A DNA stretch of 64,000 nt, taken from the NCBI GenBank assembly GCA_963691705.1, contig OY829538.1, forward strand, positions 34,368,836-34,432,835, written 5' to 3'. Below, piece after piece: positions 20,560 through 33,625 of the stretch (the stretch's first letter is position 1; each line of letters begins with the position of its first letter). Under the pieces are notes generated by a model. It saw nothing but the letters and a program-made list of their open reading frames with translations, ran no database searches and was not told where the DNA came from. This stretch comes from Viola odorata (taxonomy: Eukaryota; Streptophyta; Magnoliopsida; Malpighiales; Violaceae). A program made the translations under genes and the position numbers.

Positions 20560-21615
20560 CTATACACTCCTCTTCAAATTCCCTAGTGGGTACTCCCTAC
20601 TAGACAATCCTAACCAAATAGCACCTTGCTGGTTAAAAGATTTACTACTTTGGTTGATGGTATGAATTGAATGAAAGGTAGACAATCAGCATCAAATGAA
20701 CACAGGAAGATGGTACCTAACTCAAGCTACCTCACAGTCGAGGCCCTAGGTTGTCAATCTAATTTGAGTTATACTGTTTGCTTTATCTTGCCTACACGAG
20801 ACTAGTTGTCTACTTTAGCCTATCTGATTTCGCCCATCCTCTCCAAGGTTGACTGCAACCTTCAGGTTGTAATGCAAGAGTGATCAGTTCTAGATTTTAA
20901 CAAGAAAGTGATTTTATAAAATCAAAAAACAAACAGTTATGAAAATGAAGATTATTAAGAGTGATTAGACCTCACAAATCATAGGAACGCAACTCGATTG
21001 GCCCTTACCAAGAATGGACATTTATCCGAACATATTCATGGATGAAAATGAAATTATTGATTGCATAAAGAAATTAAATTTGAAAATTCCAAAATTGGAA
21101 AATCACAGAGCAGTGTTTGAAGGATAGTCTACATGAGAGAGATTAGAGAGAGTCCCCTTCTAAAAGAGTGTCTAGTAGCTTCTAAGCTTCGCTGCTTCCT
21201 AGTCCTACTCTATCTCTTTCAAAAAGGAAAGATAAAGATAAAGATAATTGTTTGAGAGATCAAATATTATTCAAGAGGGAGATCCAGTTAAGGATTCTTG
21301 CTGATAATTTTCAATGCAGCTGATCCCTCAAATCCTGTTCTCTGTTGCAATCGACACCTCGCATCCTTGCGCTTTGCCCAAAGTCTCCTGTTGCAGTCTA
21401 TCTCTATCGCAGCTGTCTTAGCCAAGCCTGCGGCCAAGACAAATTCTGATGTCTGCTTTTGTGCTCCGTAGGTCATGCTCTACTTTTTATCAGCCTCCAA
21501 GTAATTCCTGCAAAACTAAAGAGAATCCATAGAAATCAATAGCTTTAGTGCCCAATTCACAAGTAATTAGACAGTAAAAGTATGAGAAATTAATGCTCAA
21601 TCATGATCTCTCTCC
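20560..21615 (-). repeat. LTR-like repeat H, copy 2
   Basis: A diverged copy of 15140-16080 in the same orientation, with the conserved end hairpin at 21415-21440. The last part (21440-21615) has no counterpart in copy 1. No primer site is seen at its left edge, so whether it was the 5' LTR of element A or part of another element is undecided. It ends abruptly at the copia reverse transcriptase. Confidence 0.5.
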
Positions 21616-22378
21616 CAAAAGGATGTCAAAAATGACTTATTGAATAGGGATCTTGAAGAAGAAGTCTATATGCAGCCTCCGCCTAGATTGAATCTTGCTT
21701 CCAACAAAGCTTGCAAACTTCGCAAGGCATTGTATGGCCTTAAACAAGCTCCGCGAGCTTGGTTTTTAAAATTTAGCAATGCCATTCACCTTCTTGGCTT
21801 CTCATCCGACTCTCAAGATTCTGCCTTATTTATGTGGAAATTAGATAAGGGCACCATCATTCTACTTCTTTACATAGATGACATGATCATCTCTGGTATT
21901 TGTGAGCTTAAATCCTCTCTGAGTCAACAATTTGTGATAAAATATTTGGAGAATCTCGGTTATTTTCTCGGCATCGAGGTAACAAAATGCTCTGATGGTT
22001 ATTTTTTATTTCAAGAAAAATATACATCTAACCTGTTGTCTCGAGCTGGCATTTTCGATAGTAAAATTACAGATATTCCTCTTGAATCCAACATTAAATT
22101 TCACCCAAATGATGGAGAACTTCTTTCTTATGTCACCCTTTATCGTCATCTTGTTGGAAGTCTCATCTACCTTATAGTCACTCGTCCCGATATTTTTTTT
22201 GTCGTGCACCTTCTTAGTCAGTTTATGGCCACTCCTCGCTCTAGTCACTCTGCCATTGTGCTTCGCATCTTACGCTATGTCAAAGGCACCATCTTTCATG
22301 TCCATCATTTCTCATCTCATTCTACCTTGTAGTTGCAAGCCTACTATGATGTTGATTGGGTAGGTGATTGATCATCAC
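21616..22378 (+). pseudogene. Copia F reverse transcriptase, left part
   Basis: Plus-strand copia reverse transcriptase: EEEVYMQPPP, then LRKALYGLKQAPRAWF and the catalytic LLLYIDDMI (YIDD in place of the usual YVDD), GYFLGIEV, then LVGSLIYLIVTRPDI and RYVKGT. It starts abruptly at about 21616 with residues before EEEVYM, so everything upstream (gag, protease, integrase) is lost. A TAG at 22330-22332 interrupts the end. The RNase H lead-in (DVDWVGD) is cut at 22378 by insertion of element B and resumes at 58073. The frame has few other lesions, so this fragment is not very old. Confidence 0.88.
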
Positions 22379-23920
22379 TCAAATATACTTAATATTTTCC
22401 TGATGCTTAAATGCATAAATAAATGCGTAAAGGGCAAGACAGGGTCGAACCACAGAGATTGAAGGAATAACAAGTTAATTTAGATGTATGATAGGGAACA
22501 AATGCAACAGAATATGAACAGGTAACACTGGGGGGGGGGGGGTTTATCTTGATTAACGAATTAATCAACGCAGATGTGGTAGTTAACAAGACAAAAGGGT
22601 AAAGTAATTATCCAGGTCATGAAAGTAAAACACAATCGAGGGCAAGACAAGCTAAGCAATTCAGGGGCACGGAAATAATGAAAGATCTTAGCAAAAGGTG
22701 TTCGCGGGTTGCATTCTAGGTCAGTTAATCATGGGCACAAAAATATTCCAAACTCATGCACATACCTGCTATAGGGACCATGTTTCCACGTAGCCCCCCT
22801 ACTCACCTTCGTAGGTAGAAGCCACCCCCACATATGAGGTGGCCTTGACGTTTCGCCGTCCTCCCAGGCACGAATGCGGGGAGGCACTACTCAAATCGCC
22901 CATGAAGTGGAGGCAAGACAGATCTAGGGCATGACATCTCAGTTTGTCAAGCTCGCATCACATAACCTAAACAATCATTTACCCCTAGATGAAAGACCTC
23001 TCGTGATGTCTCCACTAGGTCTCTACTCTAACTCAAGGATTCACGTCAGTTATAACCAAGAGAATGACATTACTCATGCAGAAATATTAATAGTTGATCA
23101 GGCCCTCAACAATTCTAAATGAGCATGGGATTAAAACGATAAACAATTGAATGTGACAAGAGAATATATTAAGCATGCATTAGGCCTCCTAACCGAACCT
23201 TACAACCCTTGAAACACCCTCTACTAAGAAGATGGGATTTAGCTACTCATAACAAAATATGAACAGTAGATAATAATAAGCATGCAATAAAAGGTAAAGA
23301 AAGAGATTAGAAGAAAGCGATAGATGATTTAATAAATCAAAGGAGAAAAGCTTCCTCCTTTACAAAGTTCACGGCTGCTCCTAATATCAAGAGAATAAGA
23401 TACCTAAAAATTAGGGTAAAAGAAAGAGTGATGTTTTTAATATCTTAGGTCAGCCCCCCTTTAGAAAAACCCTAAAGCTAAGCTTATATAGACTAAAAAC
23501 TAGCTAGGGGATAAAATACAGCTAAAGGAGAGAGGGTGTCAGCGTTTGGGAGGGCGCCAACACACAGGGGGGACACGCTCTTGGCAGAGGATATTCTGGA
23601 ATCTTCTAGAAGTGCCTGACACCTTCTAGAAACGCTTGGGATTCCTTTCTTTGGTTCTTGATCTTTGATCTGATGTAGGTAAGTCAAGGGCACAAGACTG
23701 CTCACTGGTCTGGTTAGTGTCGCGAGCTCGATGACATTCTGCTCTTCTAGGCCTCGATCTTCAAAAATCCAGAAATCCTTCCAAAAATGCTCGTTTTCGC
23801 TCTTTTTTCCCTTTAGGCACTAATCTGCAAAAAGATGGGAAAAAGGGGCAAATCTTAAGTATCATGCCCTCAAAAAGGCCGAAATAAGAGGGAAAAACCT
23901 ACAATAAAAACATGCGATCA
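22379..23920 (-). repeat. 3' LTR of element B (1542 bp)
   Basis: Matches the 5' LTR at 56470-58071 over its length, with small differences: a 13-base G run at about 22531-22543 present only here, and a short deletion near 23640. On the plus strand it begins TGATCATCACTC and ends CATGCGATCA. Minus-strand transcription would start inside it. A 63-codon frame near 22931 is a by-product, repeated in the other LTR. Confidence 0.9.
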
Positions 23921-25674
23921 AATATCCCCACACTGCCCCAATGCTTGCCCTCGAGCATTCACAAAAATGAAAACCACCCCTAGGGACAAACACACAATAA
24001 ACAACACACAGATACAAACCGACACCAAGCTAGACTTCGCAGAGACTCATTCTTACCTAGAAGACACCTGCATCAAACTAGAGGGATAACGACCCCTAAG
24101 ATCAAACTTTCCCATATCAGGCCCTCAATAAGCAATCCTCACTAGATACGTGTTTACACTCACTCTCACAAGCAAGGCTAAGTGTTTACCGCACAATACT
24201 AAATTCATAGAGCGCAACACAAAGTCAAACTTGCATATCAATCTAAGTACTATAGTACACATACATGGGCAATCATCAATCGGAAAGAACAACACATTAG
24301 CGAAAGGAAAGAAAATGGGTAGAGTGAGCTAGAAATGTAGAGGAGAGAAGTAGGAGAGGAACAGAAGAGAAATGAAGGGAGAAAAGAAGGAAGGAAAAGA
24401 AAGAACCAGATAGAACTTGGATGGATTTCTTGGCTTAGGAAAAAGGCGAAGTGGCAAGGTAGCTTTCATCGAGGGTACGATAGTGATTCGGGGGCTAGAC
24501 GGAGGTCTTCTTCTTCAAGGGTAGGAAACTATTCTTGTTGAGGCTTTGGATGCGGATATTCTTTTGTTCGCGTATTGTCCCCATCCTTTTATTCCGAAAT
24601 ATATAAATATATATATATATATATTATTCTATTTTAATTTTTTTAGAAGATAATAATAAAAGAGGGGGTACGAACCAATTACAAGCTCTTGATTTTTCCG
24701 GGGCATGAAACGTTTGATTTCTCGTTTGGCGTTTGCCTTTAATCTGCTTCCAGCATCGATAGTGACTTCTTCGGCTTCCCCACACTTGAAATTTTCTAGG
24801 GGCTCGATTTCTTTTGAATGGTCTAGGGCTCGAGAAGTTTTGATTTTTCTTGTCCTAGATCTTTGCTTTCTGTTTTTTGATCTGAAGTCTTTAGTTTTTT
24901 CTCTGCTTCCCCACACTTGAACTTTTCTGCACGTCCTTCGGATGTCTAGCCCTCGACGTTACCCTCAATAATCGCTACCTCACCTGCCAAGGAAAAAGAT
25001 CAAGAAAATAGACGAATGGTCAGGAAAGAATATGAATAGAAGGGGAATGTTGGGGGCGTGAAAAGAGAAGAGGGAGAAAAGAAAGAAAAATACATTGATG
25101 CGAAGTTTTTCTGTCAAATTGAAGCTTTCCCAAGTCTAATAGTGCCTATACCCAGGGATATCATGCAAGTTCAACCAGTGCCTAGCTAAAGCATCCTAAT
25201 CACTCAAGAAAAGAAATAGGCATGGAAGCTCAAGTGCTCACAGGGTGCTTTTGTGGCTGCTGGTGTCTAGGCCTAGATATGGATATAAGGTTCAGTAGGC
25301 AAAAACGAGAACAACTAGGTCTAGACAAGGTGCTGATGGTTCATACTTGTGCGTAAATGATTAAGAGTGTGTGTCCATTCATAGAGGTTTTAAAAACTGG
25401 CAGTAGGAGAATTTGGCAAAAATTTAAAATCCGATTTTTTTTTTACAAAAACACACAGTCATGCAAACAACGAAAATAAAAACATGCAGTCACACACACA
25501 AGACAAACACACATAAATCTCTCCCCACACTTAGGCTTTGCATTGTCCTCAATGCGGGAAGGGCACACACAAAAGTGCTACGAAAATTAAAATAAGTACA
25601 GGAAAATAAAATAAAGCAGGTAAAAATGTTTTTGGCCCTCCTCGAGGGCATGAAAGATAAATTGTTCGGGTGGG
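23921..25674 (-). other. 3' non-coding region and polypurine tract of element B
   Basis: Immediately inside the LTR the minus strand reads GGGGCAGTGTGGGGATATT, the purine-rich primer site for plus-strand synthesis; the same words occur at the same place in element C (31810-31835). The rest has no convincing frame. It contains an (AT)n run at 24606-24625 and a CCTCCTCGAGGGC motif near 25638 that is also present in element C (33538). Confidence 0.6.
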
Positions 25675-27393
25675 TCATTGGGGTGGGAGCTTGCTCCTGG
25701 CCACTTCAGCCATCAAAGCCTGAAGTTCCCTGAGCATGGCCTGGCATAGTCGCTCGATTCTGAGAAGCACTTGGAAAGATGAGTCAGATGGCATGCTCGC
25801 TTGATTGGCATCGGGGGCATGATTTGAATCTTCTGCTTGGGCACGATGGGTGTAAGGGAGTCGGGACCTTGAAGGGTTTGGATATCTGAAGTCGCCTCCA
25901 TGCTTAGTGCCAAAGACCTTCTCTGTCGAGGGCGTACTTCCTATAGAAAACCTCAAAATACCATGTGAGATACATAAATGCCCCATCCCATCTAGGGTGC
26001 GGGGGTCTAGATCCTTAAATGCAAGCGACTCACTAAGGCCAAAAGAGTTCAAATCAATATGATGCAGATTCACAGCAAGGAGAGTAATGAGAGATCCTAA
26101 AATGGGGACTCGAGAGCTGTTTTGAACATGAATAATGACAGCAGCAACCCAAAATCCTAAATTCACCCTTCACTTACTCTTCATGCACCAAAGAAGAAAG
26201 AGTTTTTGCAAAGTTAACTGGCTTGAAGAGCCAAATCTAGCGGCAAAAGTAAGGGCAAGAAAATGATGCAAAATTCTAAGGGCAGGATCTATAATTTAAT
26301 GCACTTTGGAGAGTTTAGGGTTGAATTAAGCACTAGGATTCTCAGTTAGCTCGTGAAAAGCCACATCAGCATCAAATATATGAGGGATCACAGTAAGGGC
26401 ATTCTTATAAGCACTGGATTTTAAACCATAAGGAGTTACAAAGTTGAGCATGCAATTGAACTTGTTTAGTGAAATTTTGAACCATTTTTCCGCTAAGTGA
26501 AAATTAATCAATTCAGGGGAAGAAAGGTTTGGTCTAGATTTGCCTTTAGGCCTAAAATGGTCCGAAGCTACCAAAAATATAGTGAACAACTCAAGCAAGG
26601 GCTCGACATAGGTCGAGTGCTCATGAAAGAACAGGGGCTCCCAACCAATGTTGCCTACGAGCTCTCAGACTCGAGATTCGAGTCCCATCTTACTTAAAAA
26701 TTCCAGATCCAGGCGCGCACACGGGCTAACAACTCTGAAGTTCATAACATACAACTTATCAAGAGAGAGCTTATCATTAAAGGACAACCAAGCATGGGGG
26801 TTAGAAAGGTCAGAGACAACCTGAATGGAAGATGCTCGCGGGGTAGAGGCAGGCACTTGTGTCGAGCTCTCTTTGATGCAGTGGGATTGCTCTGAACCTT
26901 AGAGGAAGATGTGGCCTTCCTCTTCCTCTCTGCTGGCATGTCTGGCTCAGCTGGCAGCTCCACTCTGGCCGGAGCTTTGGATTTTCCTTTGACAGCCGCT
27001 TTCTTCGCCGTGGCCTCCTTTTCCTTGGCTTTCTTCTCAGCTTCTACTTTTAGAGCTACTTCTTTCTCAGCTCTCTCCTTCTCATCCTTCTCTTTCTCCA
27101 AATCTACTTCTTCCTCTTCTTCCATGGTGTCATGGTGGTTTCCTGGAAACCCGGCCGGATCTGGTCATTATGGAGGTCGCTGGAACCGAGCCCGTAATCT
27201 CTAGCTGACCGTCTGACTGGTTAGCAGCTTCGGGGTGTGGAATTGGCTCGGCGGTCAGAGGGATTTCTAGAGATGGTGGCGTTTTGGTGTTGGGGCCTGG
27301 GCTCTGAGATTTCAGAACGGAGTCGCGAGTGGATGAGGACAATGGTTTAGGGTCTGAGGTTGCGCGCTTGTGGTCTACTTGTTTGATAGTCAT
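25675..27393 (-). pseudogene. Extra post-pol ORF of element B (Athila ORF1/env-position protein)
   Basis: Starts at ATG 27393; the first 87 codons end in TGA (27130-27132), and the frame shifts into a highly charged E/K-rich helical stretch (27125 to about 26900: EKEKDEKERAEKE, then AEKKAKEKEA). A folded-looking domain follows in pieces: LDLEFLSKMGLESRV, IGWEPLFF-like sequence, YKNALTVIPHIFDADVAFHEL, then LAFKDLDPRTLDGMGHLCIS. It ends at 25675. The same protein is encoded by element C (33626-35517). Its position between integrase and the 3' LTR is that of the Athila extra ORF, often called env-like. I see no signal peptide or membrane span, so an envelope role is not supported here. Confidence 0.65.
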
Positions 27394-27971
27394 GGGGAAG
27401 GGTGAGAGAGATGATTTGAGAGAGAGAGTTGTTTGTGTTGCTGATGGTGTTGGGTCAGTGGTGAAGTGTTTTAGGTGTTTGTGAAGGAGATGTGGGTGAT
27501 AGCTGGAAGAGAGAAGGAGAAAAGACGAGGGGGAGCGTGCTGCAAAAATGGCTGGTGTCTAACAGTGAATTAATGAGGGCCACTTTTTGTCCCTTTTTAT
27601 GATTTTGCGTCTTGGAACTAGGAGAGAGAGAGAGCATGGGCCCGCATATCCCAACCGCTTGCCTTTTGAAATTTAAAAAGGGAGAGTAGTTAGGGAAGAT
27701 AAAGACAAAAGGAGGGAATAAGTGGAAAGATAATAATTGGAAGAAAATAAAATCATTGGGGAAAGGGAAATGAGAGAGATCAGGGGATAAAAATAATGAA
27801 AAGAAATCTTAACTAACAAAGGAAAAATAACATAAAATAGAAAGGGTAAAAAGTTCTGAAATTAAATAACTAGATAAAAGAGACAAAGGAACTAGAAAAG
27901 AGTGGAATGACATTTGGAATTCCTCTAGTATGGCCTGTTTACTCGTCGAGACCTCAACGTGTTCCAGCAAT
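27394..27971 (-). other. Spacer between integrase and extra ORF in element B
   Basis: About 580 bp without a gene. On the minus strand it begins after the integrase tail with a purine/AT-rich run (27700-27900) and ends with the untranslated region before the extra ORF, which is rich in TCTCTC. The equivalent stretch in element C is 35518-36085. Confidence 0.5.
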
Positions 27972-30219
27972 CTAGGTCTCGACAGGTGGAGGTTCCACCA
28001 TCATTTCTTCAATGGTCGAGGTCTTGAATCCTTCATAGAAGGGTTTTAGCCTGTGGCCGTTTACTTTGAAAATCGTCCCAGTGTCAGTATTCTGAATCTC
28101 GATTGCACCATGGTCAAAAATTATCTTGACCCCGAAAGGTCCAGACCATTTAGACTTGAGCTTTCCTGCAAACAGACGCAATCGTGAGTTGTACAACAAT
28201 ACTTTCTGTCCAATGGAAAAAGTTTTGGGACGAAGGTGCCTGTCATGATGAGCTTTGGTCTTCCCCTTATAGAGCAAGACATTTTCATAAGCATCGTCTC
28301 GCAACTCCTCTAGCTCCTGGATTTGTAAGCTTCTGTTCTAGCTAGCTTGCCCTAGATCCGTGTTCACTTTCCTGATGGCCCAAAAAGCCTTGTGCTCTAT
28401 CTCAACTGGGAGGTGGCACAACTTGCCGTACACGGGTCGGTAGGGTGTCATACCAATCGGGGTTCTGAAAGCTGTCCGATCAGCCCATAAGGTATCGTCT
28501 AACTTCAGACTCCAATCCTTGCGGGATTGGTTGATTGTTTTCTCCAAAATGGCCTTAATCTCACGGTTTGACACTTCGGCTTGGCCATTTGTCTGAGGAT
28601 GATAGGCTGTAGATGTTCTGTGATGGACTCCACATTTGGTCAGAAGTGAGGTCACGACAAGGTTGCAGAAGTGGATACCCCGATCACTTATGAGGGCTCG
28701 AGGTGTACCAAACCTATTGAAGATATGGGTGCGTAGGAAATTCACTACCACCTTGGAGTCGTCTGTTCGAGTTGCCTTGGCCTCGACCCACTTTGAGACG
28801 TAATCAACGGCAAGAAGGATGTAGACATTGTCGAACGAATTGGGGAACGAGCCCATGAAATTTATACCCCAGATATCAAAAATCTCACACACAATGATAC
28901 TGGTCAAAGACATCTAGTTCCTGGCCCCAATGTTACCTGTGGCTTGGCATCAAGGGCACGACGCACAATACATGTGGCTATCCTTGAAAATAGTGGGCCA
29001 GTAAAGACCGACTTCTAAGACTTTGAGGGCAGTTTTCTTGGCCGCGAAATGTCCTCCTTCAGAATGGCAGAATGAATTTTAGGATCGAGGGCACCTCATC
29101 CATGGTTACACAACGACGTATGATCTGGTCCGAGCAATACTTCTATAAATATGGGCTATGCCAAATGTAATATTTGGCTTGCCTTCTGATTCTACTGCAT
29201 TCTGAAGGGGAAGCATCTGCGGGGTAGCACAAAAATTCACAATGTCTGAAAACCATGGAAATTGGACAGCGTGGGCAAGACACAATTGTTCATTTGGAAA
29301 GGTATCGCGGATGGCCACAAGTGAATTATCTTCTTGGACTGGAAGTCTGCTCAGATGATCTACTATAAGATTTTCTCTTCCTGCCTTATCCTTGATCAAG
29401 ATGTTAAATTCCTATAGCAACAAGATCCATCGAATGAGTCGAGGTTTGGCATTAGCCTTTGTCAACAAGCATCTAAGCACTGCATGATCTGAGTATACAA
29501 GAACCTGAGTGCCAAAGAGGTACTGCCTGAACTTGTCGAGGGTATAAACCACTACCAAGAGTTCTTTTTCTGTGGTTGTGTAGTTCTGCTGGGCTAGATC
29601 TAATAACTTGGAAGCATAGTAGATGACATAGGTTTCCTTGTCCTTCTTTTGACCCAAAATGGTGCTGAGGGCTTGATTGCTAGCATCGCACATGACCTCG
29701 AAAGGTAAGGACCAATTGGGGGCACGAATGATCGGAGCTGAGATAATCTTATTTTTGAGAAGTTCAAAGGCGACTTTGCAATTGTCATCAAAATCAAAGG
29801 TGACTTCCTTCTGGAGCAGTCGACACATAGGTTGGACAATTTTGGAGAAGTCCTTGATAAATCGTCTGTAGAAACCGGTGTGCCCTAGAAAAGGTCACAC
29901 ATCGCGAACACATGCTGGATAGGGTAAGGATTCAATCACCTCAATCTTGGCCTAGTCGACTTCGATTCCCTTGTTCGAGATGATAAGACCCAAAATGAGG
30001 GATCGATCCACCATGAAGTGGCATTTTTTGAAATTTAGGACAAGATTGGTCTCTATGCAACGCTCTAAACACTTCTTCAATTTACCCATGCACTCGGGAA
30101 AGGAATTCCCAAATACTGTGAAGTCATCCATAAAGACCTCAATCCCATTTTCAAGCAGTTCAGAGAAAATGCTCACCATGCAGCGCTAAAAAGAGGCGGG
30201 GGCATTACACAAGCCGAAG
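27972..30219 (-). pseudogene. Element B pol, downstream part: RT palm, RNase H, integrase
   Basis: Resumes the reverse transcriptase broken by element C, at [10 protein letters not shown] next to the TSD at 30220-30224. Landmarks in order: FMDD at about 30123-30134; RNase [11 protein letters not shown] near 29690, [16 protein letters not shown]; the DHLSRLP end near 29350; integrase with INFMGSF (Asp replaced by Asn in the usual IDFMGPF), LISDRGIHF with the second Asp near 28690, and [10 protein letters not shown] with the catalytic Glu; the C-terminal [18 protein letters not shown] and [12 protein letters not shown] at about 28040. Stops and frameshifts split it at about 29950, 29830, 29400, 29105-28913 and 28338-28304. 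Confidence 0.88.
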
Positions 30220-30224
30220 GGCAT

Positions 30225-31809
30225 TGATCGTCACTCAAATGTACTTAAAATTTATCCTGATGCCTAAATGCACAAGTAAATGTGTACGGGGTAAGACAGG
30301 TTCGAACCACAGAGATTGAAGGAATAATGATTCAATTTAAACATATGACATGGAACAAATGCAACCAAACATAAAAGTAACACAGAGGGGAGTTATGTCG
30401 ATTAACGAATTAATCGACTCAAAATCGGGAGCTAACAAGAGATAACAAGACAAATAAATAAGACAGTTATCCAGGGCACGAAAGTAAAACACAATCCAGG
30501 GCAAGATATCCAAAAGCAATTTGAGGGCAAGAAAAGAAGTAAAAGAGATAATAATCAGATAGGAAGAGATCTTAGCAAAAGGTGTTCTCGGGTTGCTTTC
30601 TAGGTCGGTTAATCATTGGCACAAAAATATTCCCGACTCCAGTTCAGATCTGCTATAGGGGCCATGTTTCCACGTAGCCCCCCTGCTTACCTTCGTAGGT
30701 AGAAGCTACCCCCCGTTTCCACAAATGAGGTGGCCTGACGTTTCGCCGTCCTCCCAGGCATGAATGCGGGGAGGCACTACTAGAAATGCCCATGAAGCGG
30801 AGACGAGACATATCTAGGGCGTGACATCTCAGTTCGTCACGCTTGCATCACATACCCTAAATGATCGTTTACCCCTAGACAAAAGACCTCTCGCGATGAC
30901 TTTCATTAGGTGTCTACTAATATCTCAAGGATTCACGTCAGTTATAACCAAGAGAATAACGTTACTCATGTAGAAATGAAAATAGTTGATCAGGCCCTAG
31001 ACATTCCTAAATGAGCATGGGATTAAAACGATAAACAACCATATGCAACAAGAGAATATATTAAGCATGCATTAGGCCTCTTAACCGAACCTTACAACCC
31101 TTGAAACACCCTTTACTAAGAGGGTGGTACTTAGCTACTCATACTATAATATGAAAAGTAGATAGTAATAATAATGCAACAAAGAGAATAAAAGGAAAGG
31201 GATTAGAAGGAACCGAAGGATTAATTACTAACCAAGGTGGAAAGCTTGCTCCTTTACAAACTGGCGGTTGCTTCAAATAGCAAGAGAATAAGATCCCTAG
31301 AAGTTAGGGTAAAAGATGCAGTGATGTCAAAATATCCTAGGACAACCGTCGTTACAAAAACCCTAAAACTAAGCTTATATAGGCTAAAACTAGCTAGGGG
31401 ATAAAATAGCTAAAGGGAGAGAGAAGCAATGGGGAATTGACAGCACATGTCTTTTCAAAGGAATATTCTGGATCTTTGGCGCGCCTGGCATCTTCTAGAA
31501 GCGTATGGAATCCCGTGCGGATCTTTGAAGATGCTTCTCTTTGGTTTTCGCTTGAGAGAAGAGGCAGACTTATCGCGGGCGAGAGACAGCTCACTAATCT
31601 GGTTAGCGTTGAGGACTCGACAACAATTTGATATTCTAGGCCTTGACACTGGAAATCCTCAGAATCACTCCAAAAATGCTTCTTTTCGATCTTTTCCTTC
31701 TTTTGGCACTGATTTGCAATAAAGATAGAAATAAGGGTTAAATAGCAGAATCGTGCTCCCGAAAGGGCTAGATAAGAAGGTAAAATCGCGACTATGAAAC
31801 ATGTTATCA
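30225..31809 (-). repeat. 3' LTR of element C (1585 bp)
   Basis: Plus strand begins TGATCGTCACTC and ends GTTATCA. It matches the surviving parts of the 5' LTR (45395-45708, 52438-53130) and is more distant from B's LTRs. At 31113-31125 it holds the uninterrupted version (CTTTACTAAGAGGG) of the site where the Harbinger element entered the other LTR. Confidence 0.9.
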
Positions 31810-33625
31810 AACATCTCCACACTGCCCCAATGCTCGCCCTCAAGCATTAGCAAAATTGGAAAACTACCTCATGCACAACATACATCTTCAACCCCCAACA
31901 CACAAAATAGGTATGACATCCGACAAATTGCAGCCAACCAGAACATATCCAGACCTAGAAAAATGCCTGCATCTGGCTAATAGGATAACGACCCTACCAA
32001 CCAAACTTTCCCAGACCAAGCCTATTCACCACCAGTCCTCACCTAGAAATGTGTTTGCACTCACACTCTCAACAAAATATGTGTCTAGGCTATCACTCAA
32101 GAATGCAAATAACACAACACAGGCAAAGCTTGCACGTCAATCCGAGTACTGTAGGTCACATGCGAGGGCAATCTAGTGATCAGAGGCGACTTTGCAAAAA
32201 GAAAAAGAAGATAAAGAAAAAGGAAAAGGAAAGGAGCAGGAGAGAGTACGTGGTGGAGCGAGATAAAGGAAACAGAGGGAAAGGGAGAAGAGGAAGAGAA
32301 AAGAGAAGAAAATAAAAGAAAAGGGGAAGAAAACAAATCTGGGGGAAGAATTCCTTGGCCTAAAAAAAGGCGAGACAATGAGCAACACTCGCTGAAGAAG
32401 GATGATGGCTTCGACTTTCTTCAGTGGGTGGGGATATCTCTTGTTGTTTTGGGGGCTCGATTGGTTACCTTCTGCTATGCCTGCTCTGCTTTTATTCAAA
32501 GTTATTATTATTATTATAATTTTTTTATTTTTTTACATAATGAAAAAGCAGGCAGGCATTTACTTTTCTTCTTTTCCAGCTCAGAAATTGCATCAGCATT
32601 CAATTTTTCTCTTTTTTCTGAACTGGAGCTGGGCTAGCTGAGCTTTAAATAATGCTTACGACGCTTGGTTTCGAGGCCTCAGAAATTGACTTTCACTTCC
32701 CCACACTTGAGTTTTGGTGCAGTGAGGAAGTAACGTTGCGTTGTTGTCGTGGCCACGATACTTGATTTCTGCACTCACTCTTTCGTGCCCTTGGTAATGG
32801 TTTCCTCCCCACACTCATCTTCTTAGGAATCTAGCCCTTGCCTTTTTGCGATGAAGAGTGTTTCTCACCTGCCAAGGAAGAGACAAAGAAAGGGAGCAAA
32901 TGGTTAGAAGTGAATGGAGAATGGGAGTCGAGGTCATGAAAAAGGAGAGAGGAGAAGATGGAGAAAGAGAGGAAACATAAGAAAATAAAGATAAGAAAAG
33001 AAAAAAAATTGCAAAGTTTTCTCGTCGTTTCACTGCTTTTCCTTTCTAATGGTGCCTATACCCAGGGATATCATGTAAGCCTAGCTAGTGCCTAGTCAAG
33101 CATTTCACTCAAGAATCAAAGGCATGAAGCTCGAAGTGCTCACGGGTTCAATTTTTAACTACTGGTGTCTAGGGCAAGATTGGATATAAGGGCTACAGGC
33201 CTAGATATGCATGGTCAGGCATAGATGCGATGAATGACATGTTTCACTTATGCATCAAGAGTTAAAAATGGATGTCGATTATGAGGGTTTGAAAATCAAG
33301 TAGTAGGAAAATTTCCTAGCAAAGCTAAAATCTGAAAAGTTTGAAAAATCTGCAAAAACATTCAATCATGCAACAAGCGGGAATTAAACATGGAAACAGA
33401 CACACAAATAAATCTCCTCCCCACACTTAGGCAGCACATTTTCCTCAATGCGGGAAGGGCACACAAATAAGTCCAAGCAAAAATAAAAATGTATAGTACA
33501 TCCAAAATGAAATAAAGCTGTAAAGATTATTTTGTGCCCTCCTCGAGGGCAGAAAAATTATATTGTTCGGGGGGGGGGGGTCACTTGTGTAGGAGATTTC
33601 ACCGGGCAACTTCAGCCGTCAAAGC
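31810..33625 (-). other. 3' non-coding region and polypurine tract of element C
   Basis: Minus strand next to the LTR reads GGGGCAGTGTGGAGATGTT, the polypurine tract. The remainder is non-coding: purine-rich AAAGAAAAGG stretches (32200-32330, 32925-33010) and a 10-base G run near 33571. Frames of up to ~105 codons here follow the purine/pyrimidine bias and have no counterpart in element B. Confidence 0.55.

Noticed and set aside
22531..22543. A run of 13 G residues in the 3' LTR of B, and a similar G run near 33571
   Set aside because: Absent from the sister LTR at 56630; best explained as homopolymer slippage or sequencing error rather than a functional quadruplex.
24606..24625. (AT)n run
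   Set aside because: Simple microsatellite within element B non-coding DNA; no further significance visible.
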